Source of the DNA: Pithys albifrons albifrons | Lineage: Eukaryota; Chordata; Aves; Passeriformes; Thamnophilidae | Assembly (NCBI RefSeq): GCF_047495875.1 | Contig: NC_092467.1 | Location: forward strand, 24,137,066-24,201,065 | Length of the DNA: 64,000 nucleotides | Direction: 5' to 3' | Shown: positions 36,901 to 49,204 of the stretch, piece after piece | Position numbering within the stretch: the first letter of the stretch is position 1 | Layout: each line of letters starts with the position of its first letter | The notes under the pieces: model-generated | What the model was told of the DNA's origin: nothing | Seen by the model: the letters and a program-made list of their open reading frames with translations, nothing else | Databases searched by the model: none | Made by a program: the position numbers and the translations under genes

Positions 36901-39900
36901 GGGGCAAGAACAAGGAAAAAAATCTCTTGCTCTAGGTTTTTTTCCTTCCTTGTTTAAGAGTGGTAATGTAATCCACTGCTATTTCTCTGCAATTCATCCA
37001 TGAACTGCAATATCAAAGCTGAGTTTTGATGGATGAGTGAAATTGCAGTCTTACGAAAGACAACTCTATTGTTGTCAAGCTAAAACTTTCCCTCTTCATT
37101 GTTTCGCTGACACAATATGGTCACAGCTCTTAGAAAATGGAATTTTAAACTGGCTGTGATGGACTTAGCATTTTTTAAAACATACCAGACTGTCTCAGAA
37201 CAGTGCACTGTTTTTTTGTTCTTAATATGTATTTGAAAAGTGAGTTTAACACTATATAAACCTACACAGTGTGGTTGAGTCCTTTTCTTCAACACATTCA
37301 TCCCGTGTGTAGTTTTTTGAATGTTGCCCAAGTGTTTCATGTGCTTAACAAAGAAAAGGAAATTCCCATATGTAATATTTACCAATTCTATCTTGTGTAG
37401 AAGGCAGCCTGGATCCTTTAGTGAGTGTGGGAAGCTGTTACCTTTCTACTGTTCCTTTACTATCTTTGTAGTACAAGTCCTGGTGGGAAGGAGTTGCCTA
37501 AGCTGGGGACAGCTGTTGGAAGGAATTCCTTTTGAATGGTTTTTTGAGAAGTAGCATTTGCCATTGGAGGGTGTGTGGTCAGGGTGTTGTAGCTGAGCAG
37601 ATACTCTGGTGGGAGTAGGTGTGCCCTTCAGTGTTGGTGCTCCATGTGCACCTCCAGTTGGAGAACTTCTGACTTAGGTATTATCACATCCCCAGAACTT
37701 ATGTACTGTAACTCAAGAAGACATATTAAGAATTTGTAATTATTTTTACCAATCGAAAGACTCTGCATAGAAGGGAAAGGGGAGGGAGCTGGGTACATTC
37801 TTTGGCTGGTAGGGGTTATGTGAATGTCTATGTGTTGGGTGGAGAGAGATGTTGAATACAGAAGTTGCTTGTAACATGACTTAGAGTACTTTTGCTTCTG
37901 ACTTTAGTGCCTTTCTTTACTCTAGTGCCCCAAATGACTGAATGTTCTTATTTAGTTGCAGTTCACTGCTGAGGACTGAGGAGATGTATAAATGTGTGTG
38001 TTTGTGGGTGTGTTCAAGGGCAGGTGAATGTGCACCTGAGGGGGACAGGCCAAACCAATGAAACAAATAAAATAACAAATACCCCCAAAACCTTGAACAA
38101 AGAAGTCCTAGTTTGAACACTTATTTTCAAATAAATATTGAAATTTTAATTTTAACTGTTGATGGCTATTCCTGTTAATACAATAAACTCAAAATTGTTT
38201 TTATACAGTCTTCTTGGGTGCAGATGTATTTTGGGAGTGATGGGCAGCAGCCAGGTGGGCAGATGCCATTTCTAGTGGCACCAGCTCCTACATATTCAGC
38301 CCCTGTCCTCTTCCTCCCCCTGCCCCAACTCAGCTGAACAAGGTGGAAGAGCAGCTATGGTTGCTGCATCCCCCTGACTACAGGACTGTGATCCCCCTTC
38401 CTCAAGGAACCTACACAAACTGGTGAAGACAAGATAATCATGGCAGTGGCCTGTTCAGGTTGAGAATGGGTGAAAGAGCTGCCTTTGTAGGGATTTATGT
38501 AGAACAGGCAGTACTTGGACTGTGGGATGACCAGTAACAGCTTGTGTGTGGAACTTCTTGACCAATGACTAGTTTCAGGGAAGTGACTGGATACTGAAGG
38601 ATGCTGGGAACATTTGTTAGAATTGAAACATAAAGAGTGTGAGAGGGTAGCTGGATGATGTTTTAAAGTAATTTTTTAGTAACCTGGAGTGCCCATGGTT
38701 TTATTTTATTTTTTTTTAGGTACGATTTCAAACTGTCACAGGTGGGAAATGTGCCAGATTTTAGACAGCGTAAGCATTTAGGACATTCTATATTAAAAGT
38801 GTGTATATTTCTGTATGTCAGCTTACAGATACGTGTACCTGTGTAACTGTTCTGCCATCCTGGATAGAAACAGCAAAGACTTTCTGCCCTTGCCCTCTGC
38901 AGCTTATAGAGGGGTGCTGGGGGACTGCTAATATTGCAATTTAAAATTACTGAGCTTACTCTCAAGTTCAGTCAGAAAGACAGGTCTATGCCCTTTCAGC
39001 TCTCCAAATGACAGAAAAGCAGAAGTGCAGGCTGCTGGGAATGAAGGACTTCAGTGCCTTTGTGGGAAAGGTCAGAGGCGTATGAAAATGTGAGGCTCTT
39101 TGCTCCAAGATGTGGGTGAGGAACCATAAGATGTAAACAGTTTTCAGCTCGAGCAGTTTTCTCTACCCCAGGTCACTTGTTTCTGAGCTTCTCCCCACTC
39201 TTGCACCAACACAACTGTTGGCAGCTGTGTGGTGAACTGGGTAAGTGGACTGACCTATTTTGTTACCCAGGTGTCTCTCTTGGTCTGGTTTAGACACTGT
39301 GGCGACTGAAAGTCTGACTGTAACCAGAGGAAGAAATTGTATCCAGAACAGCTTGGGAAAGATGCCCCATTGAAGCCGATGGAGAGCAGAGTTGCTGTCC
39401 CTCAAACAAATAACAAAGTTTCTTACTATTTGAGGTGCCAAAAGATTTCCTGATTAGAAGGAGATGAGCTCTAAGAAAGGTTGAGAATGAGTGACTCAGA
39501 GCTAAGTGAGAGTTCTGTTTCAAATCCCAAATCTGGTGGGGTTTTTTTTCTTTAAAATCACTTTATTAATCTCCTTCCTTTCCCATCCCCTTCAGGTTTT
39601 TAAAGTGTGTACTCCTGGTCTGGATTTTAGAGTGTGAAGCAGAACACTGTAGACTGCATAAATTTGAATTAATGACTTTAGAAAAAGATTTAAACTGGAA
39701 TCTGCAAAATTTAATTGAAAACTACCACTAGTTTTTGATTTAAACAAGTTTTAAAATTATATTAAACCGTGTGGTGATGTATCATGCAGGGGAAGTTTAT
39801 TTTCTGCCTCAGATGAGATTTTACGAGGATAAGCATGGCTTGAAGTGCTGTAGGGCTAATGAGAGGCATTTGAAGGGAAATGGAGCAGTCCATTAAGACA

Positions 39901-42900
39901 CGAGGAATGTTTTACTCTACTGCAGAGAAGGGAGAACTTGTGGTTTGCCTGTGTGGGCTGTAGTGGAAAGTGTCACATCTTCAAATCCATGTCTGATAGC
40001 AATGCTCGTAATTCTTTGGGTGTGGAATGAGAGTTTGACACCTCCAGAACAATGAAATGCAGGAGGAAAGCACTGTGGTTGTGCTTCACACTGTTCTGCC
40101 TACGCTCTTTTGATGGAAATTTTGCTTTATGCTGTGAAAGGAATTCACGTGTGTGGGAGTGTTTCAGACAAATACATGTCTAATTTTGTTTGTAGTAATA
40201 ACAAAGACACTGCACAAAAGGATGATCTCTATCCTAATTATTATTTAGTTATACATATGGTCTTCATAGAGCTGTAACTTCTAATAGGAGTTTTGGATTG
40301 CAGTAGACATTGCAACAGTTTCTTTATAGGTATATTACTCACAGACTGGATGGAAAAAGTATTCAAGAAAATTTGAGAAAGGACTTTTTGCTTTAGCAGG
40401 AAATAGCTTTAATCAAAGCTGAGCCTGTTTTTTCAGTAGTCTTTTTTCATACATACTGGAAGAGAAGAGAACTGCTGTGGCATAATTGCCTTTTTCTAAC
40501 TATTATTAATGATACTCCTTGCAGCTGTAGTGTTCAAGGACCACAACTGACTGGGATCTTGTGATGTGTATTGCACACAGATATGGGGCACAAAAGAGGG
40601 CGGTTTACAGTGTTGATTTTTAATTTTTTTTGTTGTTATGTGGGATGGGGTTTGTTTGTGGTTTTTTAAACAGTCTCCTTTATGCTTTGAAGATTGTATG
40701 TTTCAGACAAGAGATACTCAGCTGTCACTAACAAACTTCCCCTTGGTTTTTTTTCTACAGGAGATGGTAACAGAGTCCACTCCTCTCCGCTGCAGGAAGC
40801 TCAGCAATCCTGACATCTTTTCATCTGCTGGGAAAACCAAGCTCCATCGCCAGCTAAGCCAGGATGACTGCAAGCTACGAAGAGGTAGTTTGGCAAGTTC
40901 TTTATCAGGTATGCCATTTTGTACAGACAATATTTGTTAGTATTAAAGATGCAGCATTACGTGTTGGCATAACAATTGTAATAAAAGGTAATGGTAAGTC
41001 ACTTCTTAAAACTAGAGGTAACCTCTTGCTGGGAGGGCATACAACATTTTATATAAGAGAAAGATGCAAAAAATAAAATAAGTAGAAAAGAGGGGAAAAA
41101 GGAGGCCTGGATTTGCACTGAAATTCTGTATATTGCCCAGTGAAATGTTATAAGCTAAGATTTAATGGGAAAATTTTAAAGAATGGAGTGGTGAAACTTT
41201 AGGCAATGCATTCTTGCACCTTTTAACATCAGCACTGAGTGTAAGCTTACCTAAGCTTGGCTACTTTGCCATATTGTTTCTTACTGGAAAGCTGACTTTT
41301 ACATCAGATTCAAATTATTATTTAGTTTCTTTTTAGCTTCAAAAGCACTGTGATTCAAAGTAAAAACCTTGCTTACTAACTAGATGTGTTTGCAGTTTGC
41401 AAATACAATATTCAGCCCTGTCAGAGATTTTAGTTTGTCAAGTCTAGAACCATGGAGCAAGCATAGGCAAGTAACTAGAAAAAAAAAATGGACCAAGCTC
41501 AGTAGTTTTCTTATCAAAGGCTTTATCTATGGGCTAGAGAATGGTTTTATAGTTGCTTAAAGCTGATAACAAAGTCTGTGATGCTGGAATTAGAGCATAG
41601 AGAGTGCATGATTGGTCTAGAATGAAATGGCTGATATGCCTGAATGCCACTGGTTTTGTGTAGGGTGAACTTGCAGCCCATTTCCTCCCTAATTAGGCCT
41701 ACTGTTTGCTTATTTGCAAGAACTACAAGAGTTAAAAACTCTCAGGTGGTAGGGGAAAGAGGAAGAGGCTAAAACCACCCTTTTTTGCATCAGCATGGAC
41801 TTACATGATTGTGAAAACACATCTAGTCCTGGTCCTTCTTTTATCAGAGGAAGATAAGTATTTTCATATTTGAGGTGTTAGGTGTAATAGAATTAAATAA
41901 GCAGTAAAGTATGTGTGTTCTATTTTAGCTTGGCCTTGGCTTAGTGTTTTATTTGTAATAAGTGGCAGGTTTCTGAAAAAATGGAAACATTCATAATGTT
42001 TTGTATTCGTGTAAATTTGCTCTCCAAGGTAGGTTATTCACTAGGGGAAAACAGAAGTTTATGAACTACACAGCTGTTGACTGAATTCAATGGCCCAAGT
42101 TAGTACCATAGTTTGCTTTTTTTTATCCTTTGAGTAGAGGAAAGCAAAGTAAATAGCAGAAAGCAGGAAAACTAGAAGTCCTGTTTTTTTTTTAATTAAT
42201 TTTTCTGTTTGGAGATTCTCATTTCAGAACAAAAAATTCACAAGAATTCTGTATTCTCCAGAACTTGTTGCTTCATCTTAATGACTTCTCAATCTACTAC
42301 AGCATGATTCAGGACAGGGTAAAGAGCCCCAACAAGATTGATCTGACCCAACTGGATAAAGGGAATGTACATGTTTAGATGTAATGATTCCACCTTATTT
42401 TTGCAATAGAATTGAAAAAGTTTAAAGAGTGTAGGTGATTGTGCATGCAAACTTGTTGGCTGAGATTTGTCTTTTGATGGAATTCTGTCCTCCTGAATTC
42501 AGGTTTTGTGGAACTGAAAGGAGAGATATTGGTAACTATTATCTTATGGAGTCTTAAATAAAGTTGGTTTTGCCCTCAGGCACAGGCGTTTTGAACTGTT
42601 AGATAATTATATTATTTGACTTGCTATTTTAGGATATTTTTGTTAGTGCTGTAGAGAAAAAATACAGCAATGTACATTTCTGTAGCTTTAGAACTCTGTT
42701 TTTACAACATTATATTTGGACATTATCTTGAAAATGAACAAACCATGAAAATCATGTTCACAGCTGTACAGCAGGTTGAGTGGGACTAGGAATGTGCTAA
42801 TATGCTGTGTCTCTGTTTATTAGCCAAAGTTGAGCCTGCACGTCTGTCATACACTTTGAGTCATTCTGTTGGTGTGTATTTGGCCCACTGCTCATAACTG

Positions 42901-44278
42901 TCACACAAAATTAATGTAAACAAGTTAAAAAAGAAAAAAAACCAAAGCATGACTTCCACTCCCTGTCCCCCTCATCACAGCTAGTCGCATCATATGACAG
43001 TCTTCCAAATATTGCAGCCACTTTTATGAAATGAACATAATAATTCACATTTAATTCTAAGGTGAAGATGAATTTGTAACATAGCTTTCTGCCTCTGAGA
43101 AAATAAGTGTTTTTCTACAGTACATGTGTGATTAAAGGTGTGGACTTCTTCCTGATACTTATTGCAATAAGTGTCTTAGTACCCTGTGATTTCTGAGCAT
43201 TTAATAATCCACTGAATGCAACTATCTTTACCATGCTTGGAAGGGGGTGTGTTATTTAGTCCCACAGTCCTAATTTTAAGGAAATGTGGTATTATCCACT
43301 CTCATTTTGCAGATGGTGAAACTGAAGTAAAGAGGTTGACTGACCAAGGTTACAGGGCAAGTCATCTGGAAGCCAATAACTGAACCCAAATTCACAGACT
43401 TCTTCACTTATGTGTTTTTAACCACAAAAATATCTTTCTTCTCTTTTTTCTTTGTGAATGACATTGTACATAAAAGGAAACTGTCAAGCTCCATGGATTC
43501 AAAATATGACCTACTTTGGCTTTGGTTCTTTGTGGAAATTTACAGCTTGGCATTTTTGAAAATGGAGTGTTATATTGACTAGAAAAAATGCATTGAGCAG
43601 AAAGTATCCACCCAAGGTTCAAAGCAAGACAAAATTTAAACATACGCTGTATTATGATTACAGCTGCATGAAATGTAGTGCTGGATGTTCCAGTGGTAGG
43701 AGAAGGTGGGGATGTCCCAAGGACTAAGCTGTTTAGAGGGGATGATATTTTAGAATTAGGAATGCATTTTCATAAGAATTTTTAAAATGATACTAAAGAG
43801 ATTTTACCTCTGTGTAAGGCAGGAAATATTGTTTCCTTTTTTAAGCCGTGTAAAATATGGAAAGGTATAAAGCAGTAGAAGTCTGCTTTTACAAGGTTTT
43901 TGGATTTTCCCATTATCTCATGATGTAAAGTAGATCTTTTGGAAATCATTAGTTGTCAAACATAAGGAATTTACTAGTAGGGTGTTCTTACAAGTTCTAA
44001 CCCACCAAAATCTTGATATTGGTTTTGTTGTTAAATGCTTTTCCTTCACATGCAGTATTTGTTCTTAGCTTTGTACTTGAAACTTGCAAACTTGTTTAAA
44101 AACAAGCTGATGGTATTTTGATTTTATTTTGAAAGGAAAACAGCTACTTCCCTTATCCAATAGTGTCCACAGTGGAGTGGGACAGCCGATATGGCAACCT
44201 CCTGGAGATACCTCAAACCTGGTCCGCATGAGAAATCAGTCTCTGGGACAATCTGCTCCTTCACTTACTGCTGGTTTG
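21769..44278 (+). CDS. MAST2: MAST2 kinase, N-terminal part in three exons (gene continues beyond the window)
   Basis: MAST2 is a cytoplasmic AGC-family kinase with DUF1908, kinase and PDZ domains that binds PTEN and microtubule-associated partners. Joining 21769-21939, 40761-40908 and 44136-44278 gives an open frame of 153 residues and a fourth exon expected in phase 0. The order RKLSNPDIFSS, RQLSQDDCKL, LASSLSGKQLLPL, NLVRMRNQSLGQSAPSLTAG matches the start of MAST2 as I remember it. MAST4 differs at many of these sites. Only the disordered N-terminus is here; DUF1908, kinase and PDZ exons must lie to the right. It contains three R-x-x-S motifs (CRKLS, HRQLS, LRRGS), typical of basophilic kinase or 14-3-3 sites. 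The gene is divergent from riboflavin-binding protein. Confidence 0.95.
24170..25280 (-). mobile_element. Old, degraded CR1 LINE copy
   Basis: Read on the plus strand this follows reversed CR1 step by step: CAGTATCCTGCCTGTCTGAG, AGCATCCACAACATCCTGTG, TTCATTGCCCTTGCCGTGTT, CTCCTCTAAGTGGTAATAAC, then ATTTATCTACATTTAATCTT. It is much more diverged than the other CR1 pieces, so it is an early insertion. Edges are approximate. Confidence 0.8.
28648..28820. repeat. Diverged 88-bp tandem duplication
   Basis: Units 28648-28735 and 28736-28820 share, in order, TCTA-AAGCAG-CAA, GAGTCA, ATTCTGCA, GCTT-TTAGATAA and CACCAAA-like ends. The similarity is clear but many bases differ, so the duplication is not recent. 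Confidence 0.7.
30393..30625 (+). mobile_element. CR1 LINE 3' end
   Basis: Contains GATTTATATTAGACATAAGA, GAATTGTTCAGGGTCAGGCT and the terminal CCAACCCAAACCATTCTATG, the standard CR1 3' end in sense orientation. Confidence 0.88.
32958..33028 (+). other. Candidate cryptic (poison) exon in MAST2 intron 1
   Basis: A 71-nt segment bounded by a pyrimidine-rich tract and GACACAG acceptor on the left and a strong AAAG|GTAAGG donor on the right. It is open in two frames, so coding capacity is not decisive. Spliced between exons 1 and 2 it would shift the frame, and exon 2 would then read AGG AGA TGG TAA, an immediate stop. I do not recognise its peptide. Confidence 0.25.
40761..40908 (+). CDS. MAST2: MAST2 exon 2
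   Basis: 148 nt, 49 codons plus one base: EMVTESTPLRCRKLSNPDIF, then SSAGKTKLHRQLSQDDCKLR and RGSLASSLS. It has a TTTTCTACAG acceptor and a GTATGC donor (phase 1). The match to MAST2 is clear across the whole exon. As I recall, human has KLWRGNLAS where this bird has KLRRGSLAS, which makes an RRGS site like that of MAST4. Confidence 0.95.
40909..44135 (+). other. MAST2: MAST2 intron 2 (3.2 kb)
   Basis: GTATGC donor, TTATTTTGAAAG acceptor, phase 1. It contains a MIR-like SINE remnant (43286-43423). I see nothing else to name. Confidence 0.85.
43286..43423 (-). mobile_element. MIR-type SINE remnant
   Basis: Reads as the reverse complement of MIR: GTATTATCCACTCTCATTTT, GCAGATGGTGAAACTGAAGT, AGAGGTTGACTGACCAAGGT, then AACTGAACCCAAATTCACAG. 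Strongly diverged, consistent with an insertion before birds and mammals split. Confidence 0.7.
44136..44278 (+). CDS. MAST2: MAST2 exon 3
   Basis: 143 nt, finishing the split Gly codon and adding 47 residues: KQLLPLSNSVHSGVGQPIWQ, PPGDTSNLVRMRNQSLGQSA, PSLTAGL. It ends on a full codon before a consensus GTGAGT donor. The next MAST2 exon should start with the KELSLPRRGS segment; I searched by eye to 64000 and did not find it. Confidence 0.95.
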
Positions 44279-47200
44279 GTGAGTCAGTCTGGGAACACTC
44301 GTGGTGATTTTGTGCTGTGCAAAGTAATGTGATCCTATGCTTTCTTTGTTTTCCTTGCTCATGCTTATTGAATGCAGCATTTTGTTCCTGTGGGACATTC
44401 TATGAAAGAGGGTGAATTAGTGTGAGAATATGTTCATTCCGCTTTTGACAGAAAGCAGGAAAACATGTGTGTGTGAAGAATGATTTCTTCTTGGGGACTC
44501 TTTTCAATGCTACTTAAGCTGCCTGATACTTGAAGGAAACATCACTGGAAGTTTAGGGAGACAGGAGCATGAGAACCCAGCTGTTTAAAACAAGTTCAGT
44601 TGTAAAGCAGCTTTCTGACTTGCCTGTTTCCCTAGGGAACAGCAAGGGGGATGAATCTGAAAGGGATAACTGTCCCAAGGAATTGAAGATCTAGAAACGA
44701 CATCTGCTCTTCTACATGGTTTCAGTGAAAAGGTTTTGTTGAAGTGAATGTGTTTTTGAAAAATATTGCATCTGTTAAATTAGAATTTTCTAAGAAGATA
44801 GTATCCTGTGTGGGGAGACACACACTCAGATGACTACAGTCAAGCCTGAATTGCACACCGAAAGGAACATACATTTTGTTTGCATACGTTCCTCATTATC
44901 TCTAAATATCTAAAATAACTGAAGTGTGAGAAGAAAAATAGAAGAGTAGGAAAAGACAGTTGTGAGCTGACAGAAATTGCTGGTAAAGAGTAGATTAAAA
45001 GCAAAGGTAAAATCTTTTTGTCAAACTTTTAGAGAGTTGCTCGAGGAATAAGTTTTACTCAAATGAGGAAATTCTGGTGTGTGCTACTTATAGAGCTACA
45101 AGTAAATGGATAAATTTATATTACATTGTAAGACTGTTTAGAAGCAATGACCCCTTAAGTAAAAAGGTGTACCTTGGATATAACCTATAGAATTTTTCTG
45201 GGGGACCCTAGAGAGTTTGACACCACCAGGCTATGAAAGGAAGCTTAGATCTTTAAAGTTCAAAAAACCACGTGTTTGCATTACAACTAATTTTGATTTC
45301 TCAATGAAGTACTTGTAGTTGTGGCATTTCGGACACGTTACTTTATTGAAATTCTTATGATTTTATTTAATGTTATTGTGCCTTACTTGATGCCTGCTCT
45401 GCATTTGCCTTAAATTTATGTTCTTATCAGTGGTTCTAAATTCAGTTGTATCAACAAAAAGAGAAAATGCCCTCATGAACTTGGCATATAATTATTTATC
45501 TGATGGAGATTAAAAGAAGGAGTGTGTTAAAATACAAGCCTCTTCTCTAGAGGTAGGCAAATGCCTTGAAGCTTCATGGCTTAAGTTAATGAAAGTAACT
45601 GTGCTTTGAAACAAAGCATTAATTCTCAGATATTTAATTGGGCGTGCCAGGTTGTTGCTTAACAGCTGTTTGCTGCTCAGCAAGCTGCAGATGTTTGCAT
45701 GTTACAATTCTGCATATTACTAATATGATGTGCTTTCAGTTTGTCATGGCAGTGCTTGTGCTGCCTATCAAATGTTTGAATATGAAACACAATACCAATA
45801 AGTTATTTTAAAACAACAAAACAGAGTTTTAGATAAGTAAAGCAGAGAAATTAATTGATAAATCTTGTCCCTCTGTGATGATGTTTAGGTGCTGAACTGT
45901 CCAGTCACTGTACTATCTCTGTATATTCTATGGTGGACTGTATGTTCATTAAAATTGCAGTTAATTAAGCCCAGAAATGAAAAATTTTTCTACAAAGTGG
46001 GCTTCAAAAGCAATGACTAAAGAGCTGGTCACAAGATGAACACCTAATTAAATGCAGTAAGTCCTGGGATTTTGGAGCTAGTTACACATTTGCAGCTGTT
46101 TTAATATGCTTGTGGTATTGAAATACATTTCACAAATTAGAATAGCAAAAGGTCTCTTGCCAGGATAATTAATCTTCTTTGAAGAACAGCTCTATTAAGA
46201 GATGAGTAGGTTCAGTAATACAGAGTGTCATTTTAATATGCCAGCCTTGACTGCTAGAGAATTTAATTCTTTTATTATTTGTTATAATACAGTAGTTGAA
46301 TAGCTAGAGAGAAGTGGAGTGTGGTATGGGAAAACCAGAATCCTCAAAGCTCTGTAGCTTGTTTCCATCTTTATGGCACTGCAAGTATCAGTGGATTTCC
46401 TTTGCTAAATTGCTTTGCTGGCATTAAGTACTGTGGTTTTTTATTTTCTAAGCTCTACTCATCCTGCAGATTGTTTACTGTGCTTAAATTGCATTATTTT
46501 CCACTTTGAAAGTGTTTGCAAAGCAAAAAGGTAAGTTAACAATAGCAAATCTTCAGAATTAGTTTGCAACTTCTGAAACAAGACTGATTTCCGGGCTGCT
46601 TATCAACAACAACTCCAGAACTGGAAATACATCAAATTCTATCTTGCTAAACTGTATAAACACAGTTTATTGTTGGGTAGAATCTTTCAGTTCGTACCTG
46701 TGTGGTAGTGTGGATTAACATGTCTGCACAGCAGCTGCTGTGAGATCCTTGACTTGAGAAGGAAGCCAGGGCAGAGCGAATGTTGTCTTTGTGGAAGGAG
46801 AGGTGTTGATCTCCTCTGTGCGCCTTCTAAATATATGTGAGGATTTCAGAGCATGACCTTCAGCTCATCATCTACCCTTAAGATGAATGGCTCTGATCCA
46901 AGGAGATTGAATTCTGGTGGGGAGTGTCCTATTTAAGACTTTTAAATCCCTAAGATAGTGGAGGAAGTAATCAGAGAAAAAGACATAAAGCATCACGGTG
47001 GGCACCTCAGTGGTGTTTCCTGCTCTCAAGACCCAAATGTAGTAAAAAAATGTGGGTGAAGGGAATGTATGTAGAGTTTCTGTTTAAGAAATAGAAGGGT
47101 AATTTTGTGGAAAATCTTTTGTGGCTTAGTTTGGGGGTTTGTACATATGAAATCTTACCCTGTTCTGAAAAGAGTTAGAACATGCACTGTGTTTTGAAGG

Positions 47201-48708
47201 GAGCTGATGTGAAAGATCAGGAATATGGATGCATTGTCTTATGAAAAAGGCACAAAGAGCATTAGGGTTTGTAAACTTTAAAAACAAAGAGAAGGTTGTG
47301 ATTGTTGTGGAGGATGTAGATGGGGAGTGTCTTTCTTGAAACTATTCATTTTGGCAAAACTCTGCAAATGAAATTGATTTCCAGAAGTGATGCTGTGAGC
47401 TGTTAGTTATTCCAGAGCTGGAGTATTTATGGGTGGGCAAGGGATGATTTTTCCTTCATGTTTATTAAGGACAAGTAGCTCAACCAGAGCACTTTACTAG
47501 TGCTGAATATGTATCTACATTTGTGGATAGAGATGAGAGGTTTTGGTTTTCTTTGTTCGTGTGTGTCCCACCACCTGGGCCCTCACAGAGAGCATTTCAA
47601 GCAATGTCTTCAGGGTTTTGTGAAAGAAACATCTGACAGTGTGCAACCCATTAATTAGGACTGTACCTTACATGCATTGCTCACCATCTAATGCCTGGAA
47701 AAGCTTGAGATGTTCCAGGAATAAGAAGCCATGCATCTTCCTTCTGCCAACTGTGGCGATAGGATAACATTTGAAGAAGCCTGTCAGTGGAAACTTAGAT
47801 ATGTTTGTGAAAGTGATTTTGAAACCTTTTTTAAAAAATCCTCACGAGCTTCAGTTTTTTGAAGTGCTCCCCATACTGACCTGAAACTTGTGGTACTCCC
47901 TGAACTGAAAAACTGAACGTAATTTTTGAAAATGAGGTTGAGGATTCCATCTGGGTGGTTGCAGTTCTCTTTAGTGTAAACTTTCTTCCTTATATTCTGT
48001 ACCACATGAGATGTGGGCACAGCCATTTCTTCATCTTCAGAGATGAAGGCTGCTGACTAAGCAGTTGGTGCTCCATTAATCCTCTGATGTCAGACTTGCA
48101 AGATTTCCTTGTACAGTCAGTCTCATCTCAGAGAATAATTTCAAATGACTTAAGGTTTTACATTTGCTTTCTAAGGTAACAGTTTAAACAAAATGAAACA
48201 ATTGCATATTCACTCTGGTTGTGCAGAGTGCCAGATGGTTCTCTGGTCTTGTTCTAGAAGAAATGGTTAAAAACTGAAGCCTCTTAGATTTTGAATAATG
48301 ATCTGGAAGGTTGAAAGGCTCTCATGTGAAGATTTGACATTTCTAACAAGCTGGAGAACTTCCTATGTTGAATAACACTGAGCCAGTTACGCTGCCCGTT
48401 CAGTTCAACTGATTTATTGTGCACATTTAGTTCCCCAGAGCTGTGTGGATGAGGCAATACCGAGTGGAATGGGGAGAATGGGTCGTCCTTGTGATGTTGG
48501 GTCCTTGGCTTGGCAAGGAACCTGGTAGCTTTGACAGACATCACACAGTGGCAATTTACCTTTGATGTCCAAATTGGGATATGCTTTTTATATGAAAGAG
48601 ATAATATTGACTATTTATTTTTCCAAACTTTTCCCCCTTTGCTTTTAAAATTTCATATTAGATATATTAGGAATAGAATTCCCCTAATACCATATTTCCC
48701 CTGTGCAG

Positions 48709-48811
48709 GATAGTCTTCATTAAAAAGAAAATTCGAATCTGTGTTGTTCCTGGCTGTGAGGAGGAGTGGCTAGTTGGCTACAGATTTGAGTTGGTGGGCG
48801 AGACAATGCCG
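48709..48811 (+). other. Unrecognised candidate exon in MAST2 intron 3
   Basis: A good acceptor (ATTTCCCCTGTGCAG) is followed by one base and 34 open codons (IVFIKKKIRICVVPGCEEEW, LVGYRFELVGETMP) up to a weak GTAATT donor. Without splicing the same frame stays open to a stop at 48989-48991. GC and CpG are higher than in the surrounding intron. I do not recognise the peptide. It may be a chance open frame. Confidence 0.25.
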
Positions 48812-48888
48812 GTAATTCCCTTTGAATTCACGTGGAAGTGGAATCACGTGTTTTTAATCGAGCCTGCGGATGGGTCTGTGGAGCTGGG

Positions 48889-48904
48889 TTGCCCTCTGCT
48901 GGTG
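48889..48904 (-). promoter_or_regulatory. CTCF-like site
   Basis: The minus strand reads CACCAGCAGAGGGCAA, which fits the CTCF core CCASYAGRKGGCR at every position. It sits about 300 nt before the intragenic CpG-rich patch. Confidence 0.45.
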
Positions 48905-49204
48905 TGCCAGTGGCTGGGGACAGGAATCATGAACTCCACGACCCAAGAGAGCTTTTTTTCAAACGTTTTTAGAGATCCTGGCAGTCGTTAGTAATTTTAC
49001 AGCATGAACATGTTATTTCTGGGACTGTATCCCACAGGATTCATTTGCTAAGAATTGCCTGACTGCCTTTAGCTGGACTGTGAATTCGCTGTGTATTGTG
49101 ATGCTGTACCGTGGTTTGCAGCATCATTTTCCTGGCACCAGAGAGGTGACGGTTAGGATAGTTATGAATAAAATGAAATTTATTAAAAAAACCCCAGATT
49201 ATTT

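Larger units (their letters stand above)
21940..40760 (+). other. MAST2: MAST2 intron 1 (18.8 kb)
   Basis: GTAAAG donor, TTTTTTTTCTACAG acceptor. It contains an old CR1 copy (about 24170-25280), a diverged tandem duplication (28648-28820), a younger CR1 3' end (30393-30625), a 71-nt candidate exon (32958-33028) and low-complexity T and G/T runs (for example 25785-25835). Elsewhere I see nothing I can name. Confidence 0.85.
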
